The position numbers and the translations under genes were made by a program. A stretch of DNA of 13,982 bases. It comes from Melioribacteraceae bacterium (GTDB taxonomy: Bacteria > Bacteroidota > Ignavibacteria > Ignavibacteriales > Melioribacteraceae). Each line of letters starts with the position of its first letter. The first letter of the stretch is position 1. Below, in pieces: positions 1-6,525 of this stretch. The DNA is taken from assembly GCA_015486905.1 (NCBI GenBank), contig WFQV01000201.1:1-13982 (forward strand). Direction: 5' to 3'. The notes beneath the pieces were generated by a model that saw nothing but the letters and a program-made list of their open reading frames with translations, did not search any database and had not been told where the DNA came from.

Positions 1-362
1 CCGAAGAACCGATTAATGTGAAAGGCAAAGAAATAATTCCACGCGACGTTTACCACGCACTTTTGGAACCGAAGTTGAAAGTTGAAACTCCAAAAGACGT
101 CGGAATAATGCGTATTGTTGCAAAGGGCAAAGTTAATGGTGAGAAGAAAGAATTTTCTATTGAATTGGTTGAATCGATTGATGAAAAAATCGGGCTTACG
201 GCAATGCAAAAACTAACCGGCTGGCACAGTTCAATTGTAGCAATCCTTTCGGCAAAAGGAATTATTCAAACCGGTGCACACAGTGTTGAATCAATAGACG
301 GTGCTTTGATTTTAGAAGAAGCAAAAAAGAGAGGATTTGCTTTCAAAGAAACTTGGAAGTGA
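1..362 (+). CDS. Saccharopine dehydrogenase-family protein, C-terminal part (5' end outside window)
   Basis: The reading frame is open from the first bases (first full codon at 3) to a TGA at 360-362, so the GTG at 18 is internal and the real start lies upstream of the window. The visible 119 residues match the C-terminal domain of the saccharopine dehydrogenase / lysine 6-dehydrogenase family. A strand with the pattern GIMRIVAKGKVNGEKKE is followed by a segment containing GLTAMQKLTGWHSSIVAIL, then GIIQTGAHSVESIDG and a closing LEEAKKRGF helix. In the family this domain follows an N-terminal NAD(P)-binding Rossmann domain, which cannot be seen here, so the exact substrate (saccharopine, lysine or a carboxyspermidine-like compound) cannot be assigned. 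It is separated from the next gene by about 300 bases and is probably transcribed separately. The family call is fairly secure; the reaction is not. Confidence 0.75.
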   Translation, partial: EEPINVKGKEIIPRDVYHALLEPKLKVETPKDVGIMRIVAKGKVNGEKKEFSIELVESIDEKIGLTAMQKLTGWHSSIVAILSAKGIIQTGAHSVESIDGALILEEAKKRGFAFKETWK

Positions 363-658
363 TTTAAGGACTTTTTTCAAGAATGTACTGAGTGAAACTT
401 TTTGATATGTTCACATCATTTTCCGAAAATAGAGGGAAGAGACAGATGCTTTAAATGCTAAATAAAAAAGATTCGAAATTGTTGTTTCACTTTGGATTTA
501 AAAATATCCGAATACTATTTTTATTTTGTCCGAATAATCTTCATCTTAAATTGTGGAAACGAGAATCCGATTTCAATTGTTCAAAACTTCCGAATTCAAA
601 ATAAATTTCCGGCTGAATGATTAAATCCTTATTTTTGCGTGTTAAATAAATCGGATAA
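363..658. other. Gene-free AT-rich spacer upstream of the metal-uptake block
   Basis: I find no open frame of credible length on either strand in these 296 bases, no tRNA-like structure and no strong terminator after the preceding gene. The only structures noted are a weak GGAT/ATCC dyad near 499-514 and the promoter-like boxes near the right-hand end. No convincing Zur or Fur palindrome was found by eye. Confidence 0.6.
606..637 (+). promoter_or_regulatory. Possible Bacteroidota-type promoter for the metal-uptake genes
   Basis: TATTTTTG at 630-637 matches the Bacteroidota -7 consensus TAnnTTTG exactly. TTTC at 606-609 matches the -33 consensus TTTG in three of four bases, with a 20-base spacer. 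Transcription would start near 643-645, about 15 bases before the ATG at 659. The match is to a short, AT-rich consensus in AT-rich DNA, so chance is a real alternative. Confidence 0.35.
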
Positions 659-940
659 ATGAAGAAAACGATTAAATATATTTACCTTTTAGGTGCGTTG
701 TTTTTCTTGTTTGAATTTACTTACGCACCCTTGCTCCACAATCATCCGCCTGATATTTACGACCACTACAATTGTCCTGCCTACATTTTAAGTGTAACTC
801 TTGTTTCTTTCGCGGTTACAATTTTTTTGGTAATAAAACTAACTGCTCCGTTTAAAAAACGAATTGTTAAAGAAAATACATTAATAAAGCCAAAAGTTGT
901 TAAATTTAACGTCTATTCTCACCGAGCCCCTCCTCTTTAA
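659..940 (+). CDS. Small histidine-bearing two-helix membrane protein at head of metal-uptake locus
   Basis: This 93-aa protein has a basic start (MKKTIKY), a hydrophobic helix at about residues 7-24, a short loop with HNHPPDIYDHYNCP (about 27-40), a second hydrophobic helix at about 41-64, and a basic tail ending in SHRAPPL. The loop puts three histidines, two aspartates, two tyrosines and a cysteine within 14 residues, which could bind a transition metal. I recall small proteins with a similar HxH...CP loop and a terminal RAPP motif near metal-transport genes, but cannot name a family with certainty. The ribosome-binding site is weak (CGGA). The porin begins 56 bases downstream on the same strand, so co-transcription is likely. 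A role in metal sensing or handling is inferred from the loop and the neighbours only. Confidence 0.65.
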   Translation: MKKTIKYIYLLGALFFLFEFTYAPLLHNHPPDIYDHYNCPAYILSVTLVSFAVTIFLVIKLTAPFKKRIVKENTLIKPKVVKFNVYSHRAPPL

Positions 941-996
941 TCCTTTCAGACCGTAACCAGAGTAAAAAAACATCAATTAAAATATTAGGTGGAGAA

Positions 997-2241
997 ATGA
1001 AAAAGATTATTCTTCTTTCTTTTATTCTCCTTATGGGGACGAATCTAAGCATTAAAGCACAAGATTCTACAAAGATTAAGGAGCTTGAGGAAAGGGTACA
1101 AAAACTTGAAGAGAAAGCTCAACAGAGCGAGTTACAAAAATTGATTTCTGAAGCTGAAAAAATTTCCGAACAAAAAAAATCAACGAAAAAATTAAAAACT
1201 TTCAATAGTGGTCAGCGTTCGCAACAAGCAATAAATCCGGAGATTAGCGTGACGGGCGATCAATATTTGCAATATATTGCCGACAAACGGAACTACCGTC
1301 CCGGTGAAAGGTCGGGCGCTTATTTCAGAACTTTGGGCTTGCACATGCAAAGTAATCTTGACCCTTACAGCTTTGCCAAAGTTGCGTTGGAATTCAGCCC
1401 TAACGGCTTTGGTTTTGGCGAGGCTTATATGACTTGGGCAAATTTCCTGCCTAAGATTAGCCTTACCGTGGGAAAATTCCGTCAACAATTCGGCATAGTA
1501 AACCGTTGGCATGTACACTCGTTAGACCAGTTTGATTTCCCCCTTGCACTTACAACCATTTTAGGCGAAGAAGGGTTAAATCAAATAGGACTTTCGTTCG
1601 ATTGGTTAATGCCCAATATTACGGCAGATGAAAACGAACTTACCGTTCAAATTACAAACGGGCAAAATGAACATTTGTTCTCGGGAAATTTGTTCTTTTT
1701 CCCATCGACATTAGTACATTTCAAGAACTATTACGATTTAAACCGGAATACTTATTTGGAGTTCGGTTTGACAGGAATGCTCGGAATGAATAACCTCAAA
1801 GGGTACGTAGGTGATTTGCACATTTACCAACCCACACGTTGGACAAAATTAGCAGGGGCTGATTTGACGCTCGCCTGGGAACCTGTTAATCAAGCCCTTT
1901 ACGAAGGCTTTACCTGGCGTTCGGAAGTCTATTACGCCGATAAGGAACTTTTGGGGAACGGGCATATTAAAGCTCTCGGAGGCTATACTTATTTTGAATA
2001 CAAATTTTCCGAACAATGGCAAGCCGGTTTAAGATTGGATTATACGCAACCTTTCGAACAATTTAATTCCGGCAAATACCTTTACCAATTTGTCCCCTAT
2101 ATTACTTGGTGGCAAAGTCATTGGGTTAAACTCAGACTTCAATATAATTACTTGAACGGTAACGATATTGCGCAGCCTGCTAACACTCTGAGACTTCAGT
2201 TAGTCTGGGCTGCCGGTCCTCACAAACATGAAAGATATTAA
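997..2241 (+). CDS. Outer-membrane beta-barrel porin, putative metal (zinc) uptake porin
   Basis: The 414-aa product starts with a signal peptide (MKKIILLSFILLMGTNLSIKA, cleavage probably before QDS). Residues 23-65 form a charged heptad-like coiled coil with KELEERVQKLEEKAQQ, as in trimeric porins. From about residue 80 to the end, alternating hydrophobic/aromatic strands rich in Y, W, F, G and N indicate a beta-barrel, closing with NTLRLQLVWAAGPHKHERY. The architecture resembles phosphate-selective porin O/P-type proteins. The histidine-containing C-terminus (HKHERY) and the binding protein beginning only 6-12 bases downstream suggest that it brings a divalent metal across the outer membrane. 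There is no TonB box or plug domain, so it is not a TonB-dependent receptor. AGGTGGAG at 987-994 is a good ribosome-binding site for the ATG at 997. Barrel call strong; substrate inferred from context. Confidence 0.75.
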   Translation: MKKIILLSFILLMGTNLSIKAQDSTKIKELEERVQKLEEKAQQSELQKLISEAEKISEQKKSTKKLKTFNSGQRSQQAINPEISVTGDQYLQYIADKRNYRPGERSGAYFRTLGLHMQSNLDPYSFAKVALEFSPNGFGFGEAYMTWANFLPKISLTVGKFRQQFGIVNRWHVHSLDQFDFPLALTTILGEEGLNQIGLSFDWLMPNITADENELTVQITNGQNEHLFSGNLFFFPSTLVHFKNYYDLNRNTYLEFGLTGMLGMNNLKGYVGDLHIYQPTRWTKLAGADLTLAWEPVNQALYEGFTWRSEVYYADKELLGNGHIKALGGYTYFEYKFSEQWQAGLRLDYTQPFEQFNSGKYLYQFVPYITWWQSHWVKLRLQYNYLNGNDIAQPANTLRLQLVWAAGPHKHERY

Positions 2242-2253
2242 CGGAGAATGACA

Positions 2254-3288
2254 ATGAAAAAAATAAATTTAATTGTGGCGGTTTTATTAATTTTCTCATC
2301 CTTAGTCCTTGCAGGCAACAAGCTCTTTGTGGTTACTACCATTAGTACCTATGCCGATATTGCCAAGAAAATAGGGAAGGATAAGGTTGAGGTTCATTAC
2401 ATTGTTCAAGGCGATCAAGATGCTCATTTCGTAAGACCCAAACCGAGTTATGCCGTTATGCTAAGCAAAGCCGACGTATTTGTTTCCACCGGTTTGGACT
2501 TGGAGCTTTGGGTGCCCTCGCTTGTGGATATGTCCAAGAATGAAAAAATCCGCTCGGGACAAATAGGTTTCGTTGCCGCAGCGGATGGAATAGACCTTTT
2601 AGAGAAACCGACAGTCTTTTCACGAAGCGAAGGCGGGCTTCATATTTACGGCAATCCGCACATTACTTCAAGTCCGTTGAATCTGAAAATAATTGCCGAA
2701 AATATTGCAATAGGGCTTGAAAAGAACGACCCGAAGAACACAAACTTTTACGAGGCGAATCTTAAAAAATTTAAAGACAAAATCGACCGTAGATTGTTCG
2801 GCGATACACTTGTAAATCTTATGGGCGGCGGATTATTAACGAAGTTAGCAAATTCCGGGCACCTGTTCGAATTCCTAACAACGAAAGCCTACAAAGGGAA
2901 AAAATTAGTTGACTATTTGGGCGGCTGGCTCAAGGAAGCTCTCCCGTTGAGGAACAGAAAGATTGTAACGTACCATAAGAATTGGGTCTATTTCGCAAAA
3001 CTTTTCGGGTTAGAAATAGTGAGTAACGTCGAGCCGAAGCCGGGAATTCCTCCTTCACCGAAACATGTTGAAGAATTGGTCGGGTTAATGAGGAAGCACC
3101 ATATTAAAGTCATCCTCTCGGCAAATTATTTCAGTGCAAGCAAAGTGCGGGAAATTTGCTCAAAAGTCGGTGCCGTTCCGGTAATTGTCCCGGTGTACGT
3201 TAACGGTGCGCCCGGAACTGACGATGTGTTCAAATTAATCGACTTATGGATTAGCAAAATAGACGAAGCTTTTGCGAAGGTAAGTTGA
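2254..3288 (+). CDS. znuA: Zinc/manganese-type ABC transporter substrate-binding protein (ZnuA-like)
   Basis: This is a cluster A-I metal-binding protein that would deliver Zn2+ or Mn2+ to the downstream permease. I choose the ATG at 2254, not the in-frame ATG at 2248, because the GGAG at 2243-2246 is 7 bases from the former and only 1 from the latter. The product has 344 aa with a signal peptide ending near ...SSLVLA (residue 20). The expected ligands are visible: His58 in DAHFVRPKPS, His136 in GNPHITSSP and His241 in TYHKNWVYFAKLFGL, with an acidic candidate at Asp323/Asp324 in GAPGTDD. There is no long His-rich loop. About 105 residues separate the second and third histidines, longer than I would expect for E. 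coli-type ZnuA, because of a segment around RRLFGDTLVNLMGGG and YLGGWLKEALPL. The porin ends 12 bases upstream, indicating one operon. The metal could be Zn, Mn or Fe. Confidence 0.85.
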   Translation: MKKINLIVAVLLIFSSLVLAGNKLFVVTTISTYADIAKKIGKDKVEVHYIVQGDQDAHFVRPKPSYAVMLSKADVFVSTGLDLELWVPSLVDMSKNEKIRSGQIGFVAAADGIDLLEKPTVFSRSEGGLHIYGNPHITSSPLNLKIIAENIAIGLEKNDPKNTNFYEANLKKFKDKIDRRLFGDTLVNLMGGGLLTKLANSGHLFEFLTTKAYKGKKLVDYLGGWLKEALPLRNRKIVTYHKNWVYFAKLFGLEIVSNVEPKPGIPPSPKHVEELVGLMRKHHIKVILSANYFSASKVREICSKVGAVPVIVPVYVNGAPGTDDVFKLIDLWISKIDEAFAKVS

Positions 3289-3310
3289 GCTTTTAGCCAA
3301 TACGGAATTT

Positions 3311-3340
3311 AAACCGGGTGGAATTCAATCCTCCCGGTTT
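3311..3340 (+). terminator. GC hairpin between binding protein and permease genes
   Basis: AAACCGGG at 3311-3318 is perfectly complementary to CCCGGTTT at 3333-3340. Three inner pairs (3320-3322 with 3329-3331) are possible after one mismatch. The hairpin is followed by CTTCC, not a clean T-run, so it may act as a partial attenuator that lowers permease expression relative to the binding protein, or as an mRNA-stabilising structure, and not as a full terminator. Confidence 0.4.
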
Positions 3341-3394
3341 CTTCCGCACATTGAAGTTATCTCAAGGGTAAGATTAAAATTATTTGGAGTAAAA

Positions 3395-4702
3395 ATGAAT
3401 TTAAGTATTTGGGACATAATGGGACCCGCCTTTTTCGAGTGTTTAATCTTGGTGGGAATTCACTCTTATTTGGGACTTCACGTTATTAGGCGAAAAGTAA
3501 TTTTTGTTGATTTGGCTTTGGCGCAGATTGCGGCATTAGGAACAACGGTAGGGTTCCTTTTCGGAATAATGCCCGGAACGCAGGGAGCGTATTGGTTTTC
3601 ATTGACTTTTGCAATAATCGGCGCTGCGGTTTTTTCCGTTTCCAGAATTCGTCACGAGAAGATTCCACAGGAAGCTGTGATTGGTTTGGTTTATGCCATT
3701 GCCGCCGCTGTGGCTATTTTGGTCATTGACAAGGCTCCTCATGGTGCCGAGCATATTAAAGAATTATTAACCGGAAGCATCCTTTGGGTTAAATGGGGAA
3801 CGATTGAAACTGCTGCCATTGTTTATGCTTTGGTAGGAGTGTTCCATTTTATTTTCAGGGATAAATTCATTTTAATTTCCGAACATCCCGAAAAGGCTTA
3901 CGAACAAGGGCTTTCGATACGTTTCTGGGACTTCCTTTTTTACGTTTCGTTCGGAATAGTAATCACGCATTCCGTTGGAACGGCTGGTGTTCTGCTCGTG
4001 TTCGTTTTTTTGGTTGTCCCTGCTATTACCTCGATGATGATTACCGACGTGCTTTGGAAACAGCTTGTAATAGGCTGGTCGATGGGGCTTTTCGTTACCG
4101 TGATAGGGCTTTACATTTCCTACGTGGCTGATTTGCCAAGCGGACCTACTGTGGTTGCTTTCTACGGTTTGGTACTTACGCTTGTTGCAGTGGGGCTTTA
4201 TCTATTTAAAGCTCAAAAGAAATCGAAAGCGTTTGTTAATGTGGCTATCGGAATTGGTGTGACCCTTTTGGTGGCTTTCGGAATAATTGTAATGGGCAGA
4301 GCTTTTAAAAAGTCGCAATTAAAAAATCACACGCAGAAAACCGAAGCTGTTTTTAATGATACCGCATTTAGCAAAATTAAAAAATTAAACGGTACGGATT
4401 TGCAAAAATATTTAGCGGGATTTAACAACACCGATTCTCTTTTCGGTTTTTTTAATACAAGCAATGACAAATACCAAAAATTTCAGATTGCACAACGTTT
4501 GGTAAATGTGAACCTTAAAGAAGGTGTAAAAGCAATGCTGAGTTTACTCAAAGATAGTTCCCTCCCGTTTGTTAACCAGGAAATAGCTGACGAAATAAAA
4601 AAATTGACACATTTAAGTTTCTCTTACGACCCTCTCGGCAGCAAGGAACAAAACCTTAAAGCAATTAAAAAAATAGAGAGGTGGCTTAGAACAAACGAAT
4701 GA
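3395..4702 (+). CDS. znuB: Metal ABC transporter permease (ZnuB/ABC-3 family) with fused C-terminal domain
   Basis: Residues 1 to about 272 form the ABC-3 permease domain: multiple membrane helices, an early VGIHSYLGLHVIRRKVIFVDLA segment, RIRHEKIPQEAVIGLVYAIA, and the family-typical HSVGTAGVLLVFVFLVVPA in the second half. This domain moves Zn2+ or Mn2+ across the inner membrane. The protein is 435 aa, against about 260-290 for ordinary family members. The extra part is one more helix (about 281-302) followed by about 130 soluble residues ending with DPLGSKEQNLKAIKKIERWL, which resembles the closing unit of bacterial HEAT-like repeats (FxYDP...AI.KW..W). GGAG at 3384-3387 is a good ribosome-binding site. 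The binding protein is 106 bases upstream. No ATPase of the ZnuC type is adjacent, so that subunit must be encoded elsewhere if the transporter works. Permease call firm; role of the tail unknown. Confidence 0.85.
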   Translation: MNLSIWDIMGPAFFECLILVGIHSYLGLHVIRRKVIFVDLALAQIAALGTTVGFLFGIMPGTQGAYWFSLTFAIIGAAVFSVSRIRHEKIPQEAVIGLVYAIAAAVAILVIDKAPHGAEHIKELLTGSILWVKWGTIETAAIVYALVGVFHFIFRDKFILISEHPEKAYEQGLSIRFWDFLFYVSFGIVITHSVGTAGVLLVFVFLVVPAITSMMITDVLWKQLVIGWSMGLFVTVIGLYISYVADLPSGPTVVAFYGLVLTLVAVGLYLFKAQKKSKAFVNVAIGIGVTLLVAFGIIVMGRAFKKSQLKNHTQKTEAVFNDTAFSKIKKLNGTDLQKYLAGFNNTDSLFGFFNTSNDKYQKFQIAQRLVNVNLKEGVKAMLSLLKDSSLPFVNQEIADEIKKLTHLSFSYDPLGSKEQNLKAIKKIERWLRTNE

Positions 4703-4720
4703 AAAATGACAAGTCACTTT

Positions 4721-4760
4721 GTTACGAGTTTTAAGTCTTAAGTGAGTCTTAAGTAACGAG
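4721..4760 (+). repeat. Short degenerate direct repeats
   Basis: AGTCTTAAGT occurs at 4734-4743 and again at 4745-4754. The pair is framed by GTTACGAG (4721-4728) and GTAACGAG (4753-4760). A related unit, GTAAGAC repeated twice, is at 4922-4935. The arrangement looks like slippage-derived or decayed repeat DNA and not a functional site. Confidence 0.6.
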
Positions 4761-4866
4761 TAAGGAGCGCTGTTTTCTGCTAAATGTAAGGGTACAGGTT
4801 TAAAATCTGTAGCAAAAAATAAAAAAAATAAGAAAGAAGAAACAAGAAAATAAGAAATAGTTTAAC

Positions 4867-4921
4867 GCGAGACGCCCGCCTTCGTCTGCGCTTCTCTTGA
4901 CTACGTCGTGACAAGCAAGAG
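4867..4921. repeat. Two adjacent stem-loops
   Basis: The first stem pairs GCG-AGACG (4867-4874) with CGTCT-g-CGC (4883-4891), one base bulged. The second pairs CTCTTG (4894-4899) with CAAGAG (4916-4921). Neither is followed by a strong T-run, and both lie far from the nearest stop codon, so they are more likely repeat-type palindromes than terminators. Confidence 0.5.
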
Positions 4922-5195
4922 GTAAGACGTAAGACGCAATAATTAAAAATTAAGAATTAAAAATTTTTCAGTTGCCTTCAGCATCGTAGGGTTTTTTTAA
5001 TCGATTTATTCTAAAGACATTTGACCCATTCGGGGTCGGAAAGATTTTTTTTATTTGATTGTAGCGAATATTGATTAGCTTCCCAATGGTTTGCGAATTT
5101 CAAGTTGATTCCAGCTAAACCGTAAACCTTGGAGAGTTAAATGCTTCCTCTTCGCCAATTCCATTCAAACATCCCTCCAACCATCCAAATAGAAC

Positions 5196-5210
5196 GCTGC
5201 CGAAGGCAGC
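5196..5210. repeat. GAA-loop hairpin, copy 1
   Basis: GCTGCC and GGCAGC are perfectly complementary (6 bp) around a GAA triloop. The core GCCGAAGGC is shared with the hairpin at 5249-5267 and resembles the one at 13804-13822. Confidence 0.65.
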
Positions 5211-5248
5211 AAATTACCAAGGACTATTTAAGGGAACTCGTTAATGAC

Positions 5249-5267
5249 GCCACGCCGAAGGCGGGGC
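5249..5267. repeat. GAA-loop hairpin, copy 2
   Basis: GCC-A-CGCC pairs with GGCG-G-GGC around a GAA triloop: seven base pairs with one A/G mismatch. It ends exactly where the dispersed repeat at 5268 begins, so the two may form one composite element. Confidence 0.65.
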
Positions 5268-5343
5268 AAATAACAAAGCTCTCAAGTGGAAAGGACAAGC
5301 TAATTTTTTTTTGACACCGAATTTAAACTTGTACCACTGTGAT
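5268..5343 (+). repeat. Dispersed repeat of about 75 bp, left copy (inverted relative to 13507-13580)
   Basis: Read on the plus strand this copy aligns with the reverse complement of 13580-13507. Shared blocks include CTCAA, GGAAA, GACAAGCTA, a run of 8-9 T, AATTTAAACTTGTAC (15 identical bases, 5320-5334) and GTGAT. Within the best 59 positions of the right copy roughly 50 are identical by eye. It ends 93 bases before the ATG at 5437 in the same orientation as that gene. It may be a regulatory leader or the relic of a small mobile element. Confidence 0.7.
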
Positions 5344-5436
5344 CTGTCATTTCTCTAATAATGGTTCTCCTGAAAATGTACCAACAGAAGAACTTTTTAA
5401 TTAACTTTAATAATTAAAAAAAATTTTTTTATTAAA

Positions 5437-6525
5437 ATGCCTCAAGCAAGACAAAGAATTGTATTTTTAGACATAATGCGTGCATTCGCAGTTTTTATGA
5501 TGGTACAAGGGCACACTGTAAACGCACTTTTGGGAACTGAATACAGAAACGACGGATATTTCCTTTATTCATTTTGGCATTATCTGAGAGGGTTTACGGC
5601 TCCTATTTTTATGTTTACTGCCGGTGTGGCTTTTACTTATTTGTTTAAGTTAAGCGCCAAACCCTTTGGGGAGAATCCGCGCGTAAAAAAAGGAATCAAA
5701 AGATTTTTGCTTTTGTTGGGGCTTGGTTATCTCCTGCGCTACCCCACCTGGCGTGTGGTAGATTTTTCAATCGTATCGGAAAAGGAATGGGTGACGTTCT
5801 TTGTCGTGGACGCACTTCACCTTATTGCGTTCGGTATTTTAGCGCTGATTTTCTTATTGTGGCTAAGTGAAAGAATTAAAGTGGATTTTTATCTCGTCGC
5901 AGCATTTGTTACAGTTTCCGTTGTTTTACCTTCCGCTTTTATTAACGGCTTGGACTGGAAGAGTATTCTGCCATTACCGTTAGCAAATTATTTCACCCCT
6001 GCCTACGGTTCATTTTTCCCGTTGTTCCCATGGCTTGCTTACGTTGTGGCAGGAGGAATATTGGGAAACTACATTGCGTTAAATCCCGGTGCCCACCGCA
6101 AACGTGAATTTGCTACCTCTCTTATTGGAATAGGATTAAGTTTAATAGTTCTTGCTTTGGCAATTGACTATTTTTTAATTAATGGGGACAGTGCAAGAAA
6201 CGTAATATTTTTATTTTTAACAAGAACCGGTGGTGTGGTTATGCTTAACGGAATAGTCGCAATGATTGTTTTGAAATCTTCCGACGTCCCGGAAATTGTG
6301 AAATTATTGGGGAGGAACACTCTCTTTATTTACGTTGTTCACCTCGTGGTTATTTACGGCAGCGCATGGAATCTGGGATTGGCGGAGTTAGTCGGACCGG
6401 TATTTTCTTTTGAAATGACCTTAATTTCGGTTGCTTTAATGTTTGTTTTTGTGTACGGAATGATTATTTTAAGAAAAAAATTTGAGAAGATTAGAAAAGA
6501 AAAATTAGCTTTAGTGAGAATTTAA
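5437..6525 (+). CDS. Multi-pass membrane acyltransferase-like protein (HGSNAT/DUF1624-type)
   Basis: The 362-aa product opens with RIVFLDIMRAFAVFMMVQGH, the layout of the first helix in the heparan-alpha-glucosaminide N-acetyltransferase-like family: Asp12 and Arg15 at the membrane edge and His26 after the helix as candidate active-site residues. About nine or ten hydrophobic helices follow, with FTAPIFMFTAGVAF, FPLFPWLAYVVAGGILGNY and LLGRNTLFIYVVHLVVIYG matching the typical family pattern. A basic C-terminus (LRKKFEKIRKEK) is probably cytoplasmic. Family members transfer acetyl or similar groups from cytoplasmic acyl-CoA to sugars outside the inner membrane. There is no clear Shine-Dalgarno; the ATG follows a long A/T stretch. 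Its TAA overlaps the ruvB ATG by one base (TAATG), so it is the first gene of the ruvB-kds-lpt unit, suggesting cell-envelope sugar modification. It could alternatively belong to the related acyltransferase-3 group. Confidence 0.65.
   Translation: MPQARQRIVFLDIMRAFAVFMMVQGHTVNALLGTEYRNDGYFLYSFWHYLRGFTAPIFMFTAGVAFTYLFKLSAKPFGENPRVKKGIKRFLLLLGLGYLLRYPTWRVVDFSIVSEKEWVTFFVVDALHLIAFGILALIFLLWLSERIKVDFYLVAAFVTVSVVLPSAFINGLDWKSILPLPLANYFTPAYGSFFPLFPWLAYVVAGGILGNYIALNPGAHRKREFATSLIGIGLSLIVLALAIDYFLINGDSARNVIFLFLTRTGGVVMLNGIVAMIVLKSSDVPEIVKLLGRNTLFIYVVHLVVIYGSAWNLGLAELVGPVFSFEMTLISVALMFVFVYGMIILRKKFEKIRKEKLALVRI

Larger units (their letters stand above)
4703..5436. other. Gene-free repeat-rich intergenic region
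   Basis: No credible coding frame is seen in these 734 bases. They hold degenerate tandem repeats (4721-4760 and 4922-4936), two adjacent stem-loops (4867-4891 and 4894-4921), an AT-rich repetitive stretch (about 4939-4968), two GAA-loop hairpins (5196-5210 and 5249-5267) and the left copy of a dispersed repeat (5268-5343). The last 90 bases before the next gene are extremely AT-rich. Confidence 0.7.

Noticed and set aside
2248..2253. ATG at 2248 as start of the binding protein
   Set aside because: The GGAG is only one base upstream; the ATG at 2254 gives normal spacing and a cleaner signal peptide.
4794..4810. Stem ACAGG/TCTGT with the 7-base loop TTTAAAA, resembling the anticodon arm of a tRNA-Leu(UAA)
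   Set aside because: No matching acceptor, D or T arms flank it; what follows is an A-rich tract. It could be a tRNA fragment but chance is just as likely in AT-rich DNA.
5311..5339. TTGACA at 5311-5316 as a sigma-70 -35 box
   Set aside because: No acceptable -10 box lies 16-18 bases downstream, and the right copy of the repeat has TTGCCA with no better -10.
4703..5436. CRISPR array or phage attachment site in the repeat-rich spacer
   Set aside because: Repeats are short, degenerate and unevenly spaced; there is no integrase gene and no regular spacer pattern.
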